From Dyadobacter sediminis (GTDB lineage Bacteria > Bacteroidota > Bacteroidia > Cytophagales > Spirosomataceae), in contig NZ_VCEI01000011.1 of assembly GCF_005860765.1 (NCBI RefSeq), positions 1,054,001-1,118,000 on the forward strand: a stretch of DNA of 64,000 nt, written 5' to 3'. This document shows, one piece after another, positions 54,101-63,203 of this stretch. The position numbers were made by a program, and so were the translations under genes. How positions within the stretch are numbered: position 1 is the stretch's first letter; every line of letters begins with the position of its first letter. The notes under the pieces were generated by a model. That model searched no databases, was not told the DNA's origin, and saw nothing but the letters and a program-made list of their open reading frames with translations.

Positions 54101-54486
54101 ACTTCATAAGACCAACTCCCCAGGTTACTCGGCTTGTCGACCTTTTTTAAAAAATCTGCACGACCTAACCAAATTTCACTTTTTAGACTCGCTTGGTAGA
54201 TAATATCCACGCCAGACTTCATTGCAGAAATAGTCCGATCAATGGCATTAGTCTCTTCGACTCCTGTTTCAAAGATACTGTAACCCTGTTCGTTTAGGTG
54301 GCTGAGATATTCCAGTTCAAATTCTAAGCCGCGTTCTTGTAAGATCGCAAGTGATGGGTCCCGATAAGTTGGCTGTTCAATAAACCCATACGCAGCAGCA
54401 AGATCTAAAGATGTCAAATGACGGCATGCACTATGATTAGACAGGTCTTCCGCCGAAATAATAATTCCGTGCTCGGTTTTTCTCAT
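51112..54486 (-). CDS. TM0106-type RecB-like nuclease fused to SF1 helicase
   Basis: A 1124-residue protein of the TM0106 architecture. An N-terminal RecB-like nuclease domain has an acidic core (WLGRADFLKK, YEVIDSKLA) and cysteines for an Fe-S cluster (Cys21 and the cluster CDICRWWQKC near 211-220). An RNase H-like exonuclease segment follows (DIFFDFEGDPF near 320). The C-terminal helicase has Walker A GPPGAGKSHTA near 747, motif II DEAGQ, GDPQQLQQPQ, TWRLHPEICAF, TVDKFQGQEAPVVIFSMSTS, and motif VI NRLNVAVSRARSACILV. It resembles single-chain Dna2/Cas4-helicase fusions. It precedes the 217-residue unknown gene in the same direction and is likely to process DNA ends. Confidence 0.92.
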   Translation of the reverse strand: MRKTEHGIIISAEDLSNHSACRHLTSLDLAAAYGFIEQPTYRDPSLAILQERGLEFELEYLSHLNEQGYSIFETGVEETNAIDRTISAMKSGVDIIYQASLKSEIWLGRADFLKKVDKPSNLGSWSYEVIDSKLANETRAGTILQICLYSELISEIQGIMPDQMHVMTPEDGFSMHTFRLDDYLAYYRLIKNRLLSAIEPTDVELYPVPVAQCDICRWWQKCDQRRRDDDHLSFVAGLSGSQTSEINKWGVDTLEKLAGVALPLAQVPARGAIETYVRVREQARVQLQARETQVPVYELLPHKNLTGVSRLPEPSVGDIFFDFEGDPFVGRTGLEYLFGWVFADDDRYHKIWALNASEEKDAFETFVDLVMERWEAYPDLHIYHYTAYEPSALKRLMGKYATREAEIDKMLRGNIFIDIYSIVKQAIRAGIERYSLKELEVFYEFQRNMELRDASQHLRTFERLIETNHRDRIPEDTIQAIESYNHEDCLSTKNLRNWLETIRENLLGEGYEISRPQIGTGEASEVLTEHQQRVQELYDILAHDVSINFEERSKEQHARCLLANMLDWYRREKKAIWWEYFRMLSLPPEELIEEKAALSGLNFTGYREQVGASVIDSYQYPSQDCDIRKGDSLKNSEGLNAGTVEAINLDTCVINIRKGAAIMNHHPISVFKHTIVNDSVKEQAIFRLASWVADNGIDSDGFFRSGRDLLLKNAPRTSHNYEMSDDAQTSAVDIVLALNQGVLPIQGPPGAGKSHTAANMIIALVAAGKKVGVTALSHKVISGLLDKVIRTADEQNVELTCVQKVKARSENPNPRLLEVTTNERVLEALVTGRANIAAGTSWLWAREDFGSVVDVLFVDEAGQLSLIDTLAVSLSAKNIVLLGDPQQLQQPQQGSHPEGTEVSALEHILNGQKTIPSDRGIFLDTTWRLHPEICAFTSQLFYESRLGSKSHLIQQLLDGNTKYTGAGLWYEPVVHEGNQSLSLEEVHRVHEIVSELIKGDVFWTDGGNVRRVLTLSDIMVIAPYNAQVVGLESALPSGTHIGTVDKFQGQEAPVVIFSMSTSTPEDAPRGMEFLYSLNRLNVAVSRARSACILVASPRLFEPECKSPGQMRLANAFCRYLELAQ

Positions 54487-54516
54487 AACGTATTTTTTTA
54501 GAGGGGGTCGAAAATT

Positions 54517-55173
54517 CTAGTTGTATTCCTTATCTAATTCTTTATACTCAGCTTTTTTCTTTTGAAGCTCAATATTTAGCTCTACTCTCTTGTTAAATTG
54601 CTTGCATTTTGCAACTTCACTTTCAAGTTTACTAATAGATGAGCTCAGTTTTTTTATTTTTTGTTCATAAATCGTTAACTCAGCCAGACCCGTTATTTTT
54701 TCTGACTTACCAGACAATTGCCGACAGAAATCAAAATACACAAAATCTAAATTCCTCCTCAGATGCAATTCAAAAGAGTGATTTTCAGTACCCAGCCATT
54801 CACTCTTGTACACCCAATCAACTATCGCTACGTCAGCATTAGTTGGGTGGGGATGTTTTTGGCACGCGGAAAACATAACTTTATCGTCCAGTACTACACA
54901 GAAGATGATTGGATATGGAACCGCTCGGTTTATTATTTCCAATAGCTCTTCAAACCCTTCATCATTCCTTAATTCAAGCAAAAAAATCTGTATCTCACGA
55001 ATGTCTGTACCACTCAAATTTATGGTTTCAGAACTAAGTTTATTAGACCAGCGTATCCGCTCTACAAGATCAACAAATTTCTTTTTTTGCTGCGAAGTTG
55101 TAAATGTGTCAAAGGCATTTTTAGGAATGATCTTATCGACTCTTGTAGTTGAAGGCAAATTCAGGAGATTCAT
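54517..55173 (-). CDS. DUF4391 family protein
   Basis: A 218-residue protein matching DUF4391: LPSTTRVDKIIPKNAF near the N-terminus, then FVDLVERIRWSNKLSSETINLSG, EIQIFLLELRN, and an alternating strand segment PIIFCVVLDDKVMFSACQK. A C-terminal coiled coil (about 175-215, E/K/L-rich) suggests oligomerisation. DUF4391 genes commonly sit beside PLD-SNF2 helicases and type III-like restriction genes, as here. The function is not established. It overlaps the upstream helicase gene by one base and is translationally coupled to it. Confidence 0.85.
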   Translation of the reverse strand: MNLLNLPSTTRVDKIIPKNAFDTFTTSQQKKKFVDLVERIRWSNKLSSETINLSGTDIREIQIFLLELRNDEGFEELLEIINRAVPYPIIFCVVLDDKVMFSACQKHPHPTNADVAIVDWVYKSEWLGTENHSFELHLRRNLDFVYFDFCRQLSGKSEKITGLAELTIYEQKIKKLSSSISKLESEVAKCKQFNKRVELNIELQKKKAEYKELDKEYN

Positions 55174-58100
55174 TACTTCACAACGATAAAGGTGATAAGA
55201 TTAAAGTCTTCTGTACCCTTCATTCCAGCTGCATGAGCGGTGGTACCTCCGGATTTAAACAAACTAAGAACCTCTTTCTCCTCTTCCAATTTCAGTATTG
55301 AGCCAATGCTTTTCTGCAACAGCTGCGTATATACGTGCATGTCCCGGTAGTCTCTTGTCTCTTTGCTTAATTGATGACATAGCGCTTCTAATGGCTCTGT
55401 TTGCCCTTTACAAAGGACACGAATCATATCGAGTGTTTTTTTTGCATCCAAATGACCATGCAAAACTTTTCCGCTATCCAGCACATACACCAGGTAAAAA
55501 GGTGCAAGGCGATTGAGTTTATCTATGTTTACTGAATTGTTTAGATTTTTAAGAACATAAATCACTCCCCTCTTGTCGGGATCAGTAGCTTTCGTTACTG
55601 CATGCAATCCCAGCGGTATGGATTTTAGGTTACCGTATGTCTTGGTAAAGTTTGACAGGTCAACTCTAAAATCGTTTAGGCCCAGATCTGTGATACTGAC
55701 GCCTTCACGTAGATCTTCCAAGTCAACCACTTCCTCCTGAAGTTTACGAAGTTGTATTTTTCGGTATTCCAGGTCTTTCTCTTCTGTGTTTAAAATGTTG
55801 TCATCCCCTGTGCTAGCGAGATTGCTAATCAACATCTTGCTTTCCACGCGCTGTTTCAGGTTGATGTAGGCGTCTAAGGTAACATCAGGCCAGAAATTCA
55901 CCATTGTGATGCTACTGTTAATGGAGCCAATCCGATCAACCCTTCCAAAACGTTGAATGATACGAACCGGATTCCAATGTATATCGTAGTTCACCAGGTA
56001 ATCGCAGTCTTGCAAATTTTGACCTTCTGAAATACAATCTGTTGCAATTAAAACATCAATTTCTTCCTTTATGGAAGGAAATATAATGTCCTTCCCTTTT
56101 GAAATCGGCGAAAAACAGGTTAACAATGCATTCAGATCAGACGGAATTTCTTTTGACGACGAAAGACGCTTGGAGCCCGTTATGAGTGCTGTGTTTAATC
56201 CGAAATTTGTTTTCAGATAATCCTTCAAATGTGTAAACAGGTAATTTGCAGTATCGGCAAATGCTGTAAAGACGATAATTTTTTTGTTCCCGGGATTGAT
56301 CGGATTCTGGATCTTACCGGAGATAAGCTGCATGAGCTTATTTAATTTCAGATCTTCAATCCCCTTCAACGTGGTAATTTCGGTAAGAAGCTCGTCAATG
56401 ACTTGCATATCAGCCGAAAGATCTTCGCCCCATCGAACCACGTCCATATCAGCGATATGTACTTTGACTTTATTGCCAAAAACATTCTCTTCCTCTCCCC
56501 ACTCCGCTTCCCAGTCAAAATCTTCGGAAGAAGTATCTGCCTGGACACCTGACACAGTTTCTGCATTTTCTTTGTGAATGGCATCTAAGGCTTCCGCAAT
56601 GAGCTTTCTAATATTTTGAAGGGTTAGCACAAATGAATCTACCGAGCTTTCTATACGTTTGAGCAGATTGATCCGCATCAAAAGTTGTAAACTCTTTTCC
56701 CGATCCTGCTGCCGGAAAGTTCCGGATTTTACCTTTTTATCGTAGCGTGCGGCATAAACTGGCACCCTACTTGGCAATATATAGTTTAAAGGAGAATAGA
56801 CCGACAGGTTTAAAAACTCCAGCCAGTCAGCAATGTCTTTGTAATTGACACCCTTCCCTTCTTTCAGGGCACTGTGAATGGAGATAGGTTTATTGCGAAT
56901 CGGGAATTTACCGATTGCAGTAGTGTCGTAATAAGTGGTTATGTGCTTGCGGGAGCGCGCAATCGTAAGACTATCCAGGATTTCAAAAAAATCAAAATCA
57001 AGCATTTCCAATAAACGTTCGGAGGTTCTTTTGTCCGTCGGATATTTTGACCAGGTATTAAATGCTTGTTGTGCCCTTCTGAAAACCAATTCTATTCCGT
57101 GTTCGGTATCAAGCTTTGCGTCAATCGTGTCAGGTGCTCCCTCGTAAGCTATTGCCAATTGATTTCTAAGATCATTAAACCGGTTATTTACCGGTGTCGC
57201 AGATAGCATCAAAACCTTTGTCTCAATACCCTCCTGAATGATTTTCCTGAGTAACTTTTGATAACGATTTTCCTTCCCGACAACAGTATTGTTATTTCTG
57301 AAATTGTGGGACTCATCTATGACCACTAATCCGTAATTACCCCAATTGACGCTTTCCAGTATGCGGCCATTACTTACACCTTTTTCACGAGAAAGATCTG
57401 TATGAAATAAAACGTCATAACCGAATTTATCTTTGGCGAGTATGTTGTTTTTGTCATTATGGCGGTAAGTATTCCAGTTGGCCTCTAATTTCTTTGGACA
57501 AAGCACCAAAACATCTTTGTTCCGCTTTTCATAGTATTTAATTACACCCAACGCTGTAAACGTTTTCCCAAGACCAACGCTATCTGCAATAATACAACCG
57601 TTGTACTTTTCCAACTTGTTGATCGCACCTAGCACAGCGTCTTGTTGAAAGTTATACAGCTTGTTCCAAATGACTGTATCTTTAAAACCAATACTTTCAT
57701 TGGGTAAAGCCCCAAGGGATAGATCGTTTAAAAAATCCTGAAACAAATTGTAGAGTGTGACGAAATAGATAAATTCCGGGCTATTCTCCTTATAAGCACT
57801 TTCAAAATAACTCTGCACAGCATCCGTTACATCAGCAAGATTTTCCTGATTGTCCCAGACTTCACTAAACCACTCCAGATAGGCATTACTCTGAGGGTAT
57901 TCCGTTTTTTGAATTAATGTTGGAAAACCTTTTTTTGCAGTAAAACCGAGATCAGCAGTTGTAAATCCATTTTGGTTAACATACGCAGCACCTTCTTCCT
58001 TTCCATTGCCCACATGAATCAACCCGGTCAGCGGTAAACTTGCCTGTGTGTTGGATTTGAATATTACTTTCTCCTTTACCCATTGTGCGCATTCTCTGGC

Positions 58101-58400
58101 AATAGCCCTTTGATTCAACTCGTTCTTGAGACGTACTTCGAATTCTCCACAACAAAGGTCTGCTTCATGAAGAACATGCGGTATATAAAATTCTCTGGAT
58201 TCCTTTTTTATTTTCTCCTCTATAAAAGTCGGTGAAGTAAAAATAAATTGCAGGGAGTCAATTCCTCTCAATTCCTTTTTCAACGCCTCAAAGGCATAGA
58301 TGGAGAAGCTGGAAGCGGCTATCGATAATTTACTACCCCGTTTAATTTCGGTTTTCAAGTCATCGCCCAGGCGATTAGATATATTATCAAAAAGTTTCAT
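55173..58400 (-). CDS. SNF2-family DEAD/DEAH helicase with N-terminal PLD-like domain
   Basis: A 1075-residue protein. The N-terminal ~180 residues resemble a phospholipase D-like nuclease domain (KLSIAASSFSIYAFEALKKEL, as in PLD-fused helicases); a canonical HxK motif is not obvious, so nuclease activity is unsure. The helicase core has DSVGLGKTFTALG near 277, DESHNFRN near 365, SATPVNNR, and in the C-terminal lobe KIIVFTAFADTANYLF, STDCISEGQNLQ-like and QRFGRVDRIGS near 817. This SNF2-type translocase arrangement with DUF4391 is common beside type III restriction genes. It probably powers the restriction module. Confidence 0.92.
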   Translation of the reverse strand: MKLFDNISNRLGDDLKTEIKRGSKLSIAASSFSIYAFEALKKELRGIDSLQFIFTSPTFIEEKIKKESREFYIPHVLHEADLCCGEFEVRLKNELNQRAIARECAQWVKEKVIFKSNTQASLPLTGLIHVGNGKEEGAAYVNQNGFTTADLGFTAKKGFPTLIQKTEYPQSNAYLEWFSEVWDNQENLADVTDAVQSYFESAYKENSPEFIYFVTLYNLFQDFLNDLSLGALPNESIGFKDTVIWNKLYNFQQDAVLGAINKLEKYNGCIIADSVGLGKTFTALGVIKYYEKRNKDVLVLCPKKLEANWNTYRHNDKNNILAKDKFGYDVLFHTDLSREKGVSNGRILESVNWGNYGLVVIDESHNFRNNNTVVGKENRYQKLLRKIIQEGIETKVLMLSATPVNNRFNDLRNQLAIAYEGAPDTIDAKLDTEHGIELVFRRAQQAFNTWSKYPTDKRTSERLLEMLDFDFFEILDSLTIARSRKHITTYYDTTAIGKFPIRNKPISIHSALKEGKGVNYKDIADWLEFLNLSVYSPLNYILPSRVPVYAARYDKKVKSGTFRQQDREKSLQLLMRINLLKRIESSVDSFVLTLQNIRKLIAEALDAIHKENAETVSGVQADTSSEDFDWEAEWGEEENVFGNKVKVHIADMDVVRWGEDLSADMQVIDELLTEITTLKGIEDLKLNKLMQLISGKIQNPINPGNKKIIVFTAFADTANYLFTHLKDYLKTNFGLNTALITGSKRLSSSKEIPSDLNALLTCFSPISKGKDIIFPSIKEEIDVLIATDCISEGQNLQDCDYLVNYDIHWNPVRIIQRFGRVDRIGSINSSITMVNFWPDVTLDAYINLKQRVESKMLISNLASTGDDNILNTEEKDLEYRKIQLRKLQEEVVDLEDLREGVSITDLGLNDFRVDLSNFTKTYGNLKSIPLGLHAVTKATDPDKRGVIYVLKNLNNSVNIDKLNRLAPFYLVYVLDSGKVLHGHLDAKKTLDMIRVLCKGQTEPLEALCHQLSKETRDYRDMHVYTQLLQKSIGSILKLEEEKEVLSLFKSGGTTAHAAGMKGTEDFNLITFIVVK

Positions 58401-58415
58401 TACAAGACAGAATTC

Positions 58416-60050
58416 TTAAATTTCAAATGAAAGTTCCCACGCCTTGCTAAGTGCTTCAAAGCACACTTTCAGATCTGTTTCGAATTCTATTTGGGAAATA
58501 TTAGCCCCTACATATTTTGCTAGTTGTTTCTTTTTGCGTCCTGTCATGCCATCACACTCTTCTTGACTCTTTTGCCAATTTCCATATGTTGCGCACTGCT
58601 TGTTTGGGTAACATTGTTCTAAATCTCTTTGAGCTAAAACATAAACCTGGCTATTGGCTCTCAAATGTTTATTGTTGTCCAAAAACTGATCAAATCCACC
58701 TTTTTTTTGTGCACTTGGCAAATCGAGCAAGATGATAGTTTTGTTCTTATAAATACTTCCGCTTATCGGTGTAAAAGCTTTCTCAATTGCGTTGATAGTG
58801 CGCTCCGCTTGATCTATATCTCCGTTAGCTCGCAGAATTTGAATATTCGGTTTATCCGAATAGAAACGTTTTATTACCCTGGACAACAATTCGTATTCAC
58901 TCAAACCCTCCACTATGATAAAATTTTGCGGCATTAAAATGTCAGATGGACTACCACCAAGAAGCTCAAAGACAACATAGGGTTTATCACCTTCGTCAAC
59001 TGGTATAATTTCCGTTACCCCTTCAATCTTTTCAGCTTTAAACAAGGACTGATTTGATAGATTATCTGCGACAAAAACAGAAGAATGAGTATTGATAAAT
59101 ACTTGATCGGTCTCAACAGATAAGCTGTGCAGAACGTTTTTCAATTTTCTTTGAGCAGTCGGGTGTAAATGTAATTCCGCCTCATCTATCAAAAATAGAA
59201 ACGATTTTCCGAGGTCATCGTTTGCTCTCCGGAATTCGGCATAGGCTTGAATAATTGCAAGCATGAGAGCTCTCTGCATGCCATCACCTTTTTCTTCGGC
59301 CGAAGTTTCCACTCCGTCATCTATGGAGGTACTGAAATTTTTTAGCAAATCCTCAAAAGCAGGCGGACTCACTTCGAATCTTACCTTCGTAGTATCTGGA
59401 AACTGTTTTTCAAGATATCCTTTAACGCTCTTACCAATTGTTTCAAATTGAATTTTTATTGCCGATTTTTCATCTTCAAAGAGTTCATTGAATTTTTTCT
59501 GAAAAGCTAAATATTGGGGATTCTTTTCTAAAATTATCGAGAGCACCCCCGACAGCATGATCCCTATTGGGGTTGTTTTTGAGAACTTCGCTACGGCATC
59601 GTAATACTGCTTGGTGTTGATATATTCTAATTTTGGCAAAAAGTCATTCAATGCCTTATCGAAACCTGTACCTGGGCTAACCTCTTTCCCATTTACGCTC
59701 ATTGTTCGTTTTGCAACATCATTACTTGATCTTCTAAATGAGACAGTATCTGACCCCGCAAGAGCCGCCAAGATCTTGGTTTTATTCGAAGGATTTTGCA
59801 TAATCTCTGCTCCCCCAAGAGCACCGGTAAATTCAAGCTCTACGACAATTTCTAATCTTGAATTTCTTTTATATTTGAGATCTGTGATTGATGCTCCGCG
59901 TGATAAGCCGTTGAAGAAAAATTCTATAGCTTCAAAGAAATTTGTTTTTCCACAGTTATTCTGACCAACTAGAATGTTAAAATCCGTTGTAGCAAATTCT
60001 ACACTCTGCAACGATCTAAAATTTTCTACTTTAACTTTTGATATTTTCAT
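58416..60050 (-). CDS. OLD-family ATPase with TOPRIM domain
   Basis: A 544-residue overcoming-lysogenization-defect type protein. The N-terminal RecF-like ATPase starts KISKVKVENFRSLQSVEF, with Walker A GQNNCGKTNF at 29-38. The signature and Walker B region reads FLFLIDEAELHLHPTAQRKL with the H-loop FINTHSSVFVAD. A TOPRIM nuclease domain follows near 380 (FIIVEGLSEYELLSRVIKRF), with later acidic D-x-D-like segment ILRANGDIDQAE. OLD proteins are defence nucleases, sometimes paired with a UvrD/PcrA helicase (Gabija); here the next gene in the direction of transcription is the PLD-SNF2 helicase, so it is not a canonical Gabija. It probably belongs to the restriction cluster. Confidence 0.92.
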   Translation of the reverse strand: MKISKVKVENFRSLQSVEFATTDFNILVGQNNCGKTNFFEAIEFFFNGLSRGASITDLKYKRNSRLEIVVELEFTGALGGAEIMQNPSNKTKILAALAGSDTVSFRRSSNDVAKRTMSVNGKEVSPGTGFDKALNDFLPKLEYINTKQYYDAVAKFSKTTPIGIMLSGVLSIILEKNPQYLAFQKKFNELFEDEKSAIKIQFETIGKSVKGYLEKQFPDTTKVRFEVSPPAFEDLLKNFSTSIDDGVETSAEEKGDGMQRALMLAIIQAYAEFRRANDDLGKSFLFLIDEAELHLHPTAQRKLKNVLHSLSVETDQVFINTHSSVFVADNLSNQSLFKAEKIEGVTEIIPVDEGDKPYVVFELLGGSPSDILMPQNFIIVEGLSEYELLSRVIKRFYSDKPNIQILRANGDIDQAERTINAIEKAFTPISGSIYKNKTIILLDLPSAQKKGGFDQFLDNNKHLRANSQVYVLAQRDLEQCYPNKQCATYGNWQKSQEECDGMTGRKKKQLAKYVGANISQIEFETDLKVCFEALSKAWELSFEI

Positions 60051-60080
60051 AGGGAGGGTTGCTTTGCTTATAATAAGACC

Positions 60081-63000
60081 TTACTTAACCTGTACAATCT
60101 CCAACATCTTCTCATAACTGCTCACTTTCGAAAATTGCACTTCTTGCCCACTAATGGTTTTGAAATGTTCGCCGGCGCAGTGAATCTTTAAAGCTTCAAT
60201 TTTTCGAAGTTCCAGATCGGAATCGGAACCTTTGGTTTCAGCCACGAAATAAATGTGTCTTACAGATTCTTTATCAAACACAATTGCCCAGTCCGGGCTG
60301 TAATTCGCTACGGGAGTCGTGATATAAAAGCTCCTGGGCAGTTTGGCATACACATATACATTTTTACTATTTTCGAGTGCCTTAGCAAAAGTTGCTTCCG
60401 TTGTAGAGTCCGTCGTCAAATAATCGTAGATGTGTTTTCGTAGAAATTCAGACTGACGAATGGCAGACTTATCATTTGCAAATACCGTTTTGGCATCATG
60501 ACGATCTTCCGTCTTATGATAAACAATATTGTTGATGATCAGGCTTGCTTTTTCCTCATTAATCAGCTTGGCAGACTTTGCGATAAATTCCTCCGGATTT
60601 TTTCTCAAAAGGAAAAACTTCTCCATATTGATAGCTTTCAATATCTCTACAACTGTACGGCGGGTCAGATTTGTTATTTTGACGATTTCACCAACTATAT
60701 CATATACCGTATTTGTATAAATATCGGATTTCAGCTGTTTACTCTCTCTGTCCGTTTCCTTGAAACCTTCTTTTTGAACCAGTTCCTCTTTTGTTGTTTC
60801 TTTAAGCTCACCACTTCTAACTTCATAAGTACGCTCTGCAATATGTAACTCCGCATTGATCCTAATCTTTGCATCGTTAATTAACTTCACGGAATCAAAT
60901 TGAACCTCATAAATCGTTTTCAGATTTATCTTACTCCAAAGTTCCTGAAACTCTTTCTTATAAAAATTGGGATTGATCGTGAGCGTGATTTTGTCTCTAT
61001 CGTTTTCTGGCAAGATCCCTTCACCGGTATAAATAGAACGTAGTAAGCTGGTTAAGCTCGCTCGATAGGTTTCCAGATTATCCGGGATAGGAACCGTATT
61101 CCCTTCTATAAACTGACGCCCCTCAGCTGTGATCTTATCATCTTCGTCTAATACGTCGTGCTTGTATAAGAATTTATTCAGCTTCTTGGCTTCGTCTGGG
61201 GTAAGCCGTAGCTGATTTCCTTTCTCATCCGTAATCAAACGTCCAGCTAAGAATTCCACTGACGCTTTCTGTGGTCGGTCTTTTAACGTTTCTGCAATTT
61301 CACTTTGTAAGCCTTTGGCAAATGTTTCGTAGCTTTCTGAAGCAACAATTGTCAGCTTGTTAATGTCATGTACCTGCTCACCAACTGTCTCATAATCTTG
61401 CCTAATACCATGATCATTGACACAAAGGCGCATCCCACGCCCTACTTCCTGGCGACGACGAATGTTGGCGTCTGAATGTTTAAGCGTACAGATCTGGAAA
61501 ACATTCGGATTATCCCAACCCTCTTTCAAAGCAGAGTGAGAGAACAGAAAGCGAGTAGGTTCCTCAAAACTCAGTAGCCGTTCCTTGTCCTTCATGATCA
61601 GATCATAGGCACTGATGTCATCTGTATCCTCCTTTCCCCGCTTTAATGCCGGATCAATGAGTTTTTTGTTTTTATCAATCGAGAAATATCCATTGTGTAC
61701 ACGCTCAGCATCATCACGTTGCAGATATTGGGTGTATTCATTAGGCATATAGCCCTTATGAATGTGCCCTGGATCGGTGTCATACAAATATTGGTTATAG
61801 TCCTGGTGGAATAAATCGATATATTCGTTTCGTTGAAGATTATATTCTTCTTCAAAAATCTTTGCATACTCCCCCAGCTGCTGTTCCCCATTCTGGTCAT
61901 ACACCCGATACTTCTCAACAGAATCAATGAAGAAAAGTGATAGTACTTTTATTCCCTTTTCGAACAGATCGCGTTCCTTACTAAGATGTGAAATAATGGT
62001 TTCACGTATTTGAATACGGCGGAAAGCTCTCTCGTCCAGATCACCTATGGCTTCGCCTGCTATAATCTCCTGTCCATTGATGATCACCTTGTTGAAATAA
62101 CCATCTACATCCTGGACGATCCAGTTTTTGTATTGGGGCATTTCACCAGATAGCTCAAAAAGGTTAGCTCCTTTTTCGAGTTTTTCGCGGACACGCTTTA
62201 CCGCTGTCCCACTACGTTTCTCATACTCAATAATTGCAACAGGTGCTTTGTTCGTTGAAAGCTGAATCTGCTCCAAATACAAATACCCCGTAGTGCCAGT
62301 GCTGCCTTTGAGGCTAATACCTTTAACCTGTATCTTTTTAACCAGCTTTTTATTGTATGCATCCAATGCGTCCAGCCGATACACTTTGTTGTATTCATTC
62401 TTATGCGTCGCCGAATAGCGAAGCGTAAAAAGCGGACGGAAATCCTGCATACTTTCCAACGTCTTATCTCCATCAACGGACTGAGGTTCGTCAATAATAA
62501 GTATTGGATTGGTTTGCGCTATAATTTCGATAGGACGCCGGGATGCAAACTGATCTAGCTCCATATATATCCTACGGGCATCTTTGCCTTTTGCATTAAA
62601 TGCCTGGGTATTGATAATCATCACACTAATACGGCTATCGGACGCAAAATTTTCAATATCCTGGGGACGACCGGAATTGTAAATAAACGGACTGATACGG
62701 TGACCGTACAGTTCCTGAAAATGGTCTTGAGTAACTTCGAACGACTTATATACCCCTTCCCGTATGGCGATGCTGGGCACTATAATGATGAACTTGCTCC
62801 AACCATAAAGCTCATGCAATTCGTACATGGTACGGATGTAGGTATATGTTTTACCTGTTCCCGTCTCCATTTCGATGGTTAAGTTATAACCAAGTTTCAG
62901 GCCTTTGGGCCGTTCAAGCTTGTCACTTTCCGGTATATCGTTTTCGTGTTGTACAAGTTTAATATTTTTAAGCAATTGATCTTCGGTGATTTGGATTGGG

Positions 63001-63200
63001 CGGTTACGGTAACCAATTGTTTCCATGACATCCATCTCCAAATCCGTTTGACCAACACTTGCTGCTTTGGCTTTGCGGATAATTTCTTTACTTCTTTCGA
63101 GCGTAAAACGGTTGGTTTCTCTTGGCTGGCCCGCAAAGCAATCTGTAACCGCCTTCACTGCCTGAGCCTGAAAGTCCTGTTCCTTAAATTGTAATTTCAT
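60081..63200 (-). CDS. res: Type III restriction enzyme Res subunit
   Basis: A 1039-residue DEAD-type helicase and endonuclease. Walker A METGTGKT is near residue 110, the DEAD-box-equivalent DEPQ near 240, FRPLFTLRYSATHKNEYN (motif III region), ALKEGWDNPNVFQICTL (motif IV/V), and RRRQEVGRGMRLC (motif VI). The endonuclease domain near the C-terminus has a PD-(D/E)xK pattern, PDWAIVFDKES and FVAETKG. This matches type III Res, which cleaves DNA when two unmethylated sites are in opposite orientation. It is 3 bases after the mod gene, forming the standard mod-res pair. Length is normal. Confidence 0.96.
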   Translation of the reverse strand: MKLQFKEQDFQAQAVKAVTDCFAGQPRETNRFTLERSKEIIRKAKAASVGQTDLEMDVMETIGYRNRPIQITEDQLLKNIKLVQHENDIPESDKLERPKGLKLGYNLTIEMETGTGKTYTYIRTMYELHELYGWSKFIIIVPSIAIREGVYKSFEVTQDHFQELYGHRISPFIYNSGRPQDIENFASDSRISVMIINTQAFNAKGKDARRIYMELDQFASRRPIEIIAQTNPILIIDEPQSVDGDKTLESMQDFRPLFTLRYSATHKNEYNKVYRLDALDAYNKKLVKKIQVKGISLKGSTGTTGYLYLEQIQLSTNKAPVAIIEYEKRSGTAVKRVREKLEKGANLFELSGEMPQYKNWIVQDVDGYFNKVIINGQEIIAGEAIGDLDERAFRRIQIRETIISHLSKERDLFEKGIKVLSLFFIDSVEKYRVYDQNGEQQLGEYAKIFEEEYNLQRNEYIDLFHQDYNQYLYDTDPGHIHKGYMPNEYTQYLQRDDAERVHNGYFSIDKNKKLIDPALKRGKEDTDDISAYDLIMKDKERLLSFEEPTRFLFSHSALKEGWDNPNVFQICTLKHSDANIRRRQEVGRGMRLCVNDHGIRQDYETVGEQVHDINKLTIVASESYETFAKGLQSEIAETLKDRPQKASVEFLAGRLITDEKGNQLRLTPDEAKKLNKFLYKHDVLDEDDKITAEGRQFIEGNTVPIPDNLETYRASLTSLLRSIYTGEGILPENDRDKITLTINPNFYKKEFQELWSKINLKTIYEVQFDSVKLINDAKIRINAELHIAERTYEVRSGELKETTKEELVQKEGFKETDRESKQLKSDIYTNTVYDIVGEIVKITNLTRRTVVEILKAINMEKFFLLRKNPEEFIAKSAKLINEEKASLIINNIVYHKTEDRHDAKTVFANDKSAIRQSEFLRKHIYDYLTTDSTTEATFAKALENSKNVYVYAKLPRSFYITTPVANYSPDWAIVFDKESVRHIYFVAETKGSDSDLELRKIEALKIHCAGEHFKTISGQEVQFSKVSSYEKMLEIVQVK

Positions 63201-63203
63201 AGC

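Noticed and set aside
58400..58416. Gabija system (OLD nuclease plus UvrD-like helicase)
   Set aside because: The helicase next to the OLD gene is a SNF2 type with PLD-like domain, not a UvrD/PcrA-like GajB.
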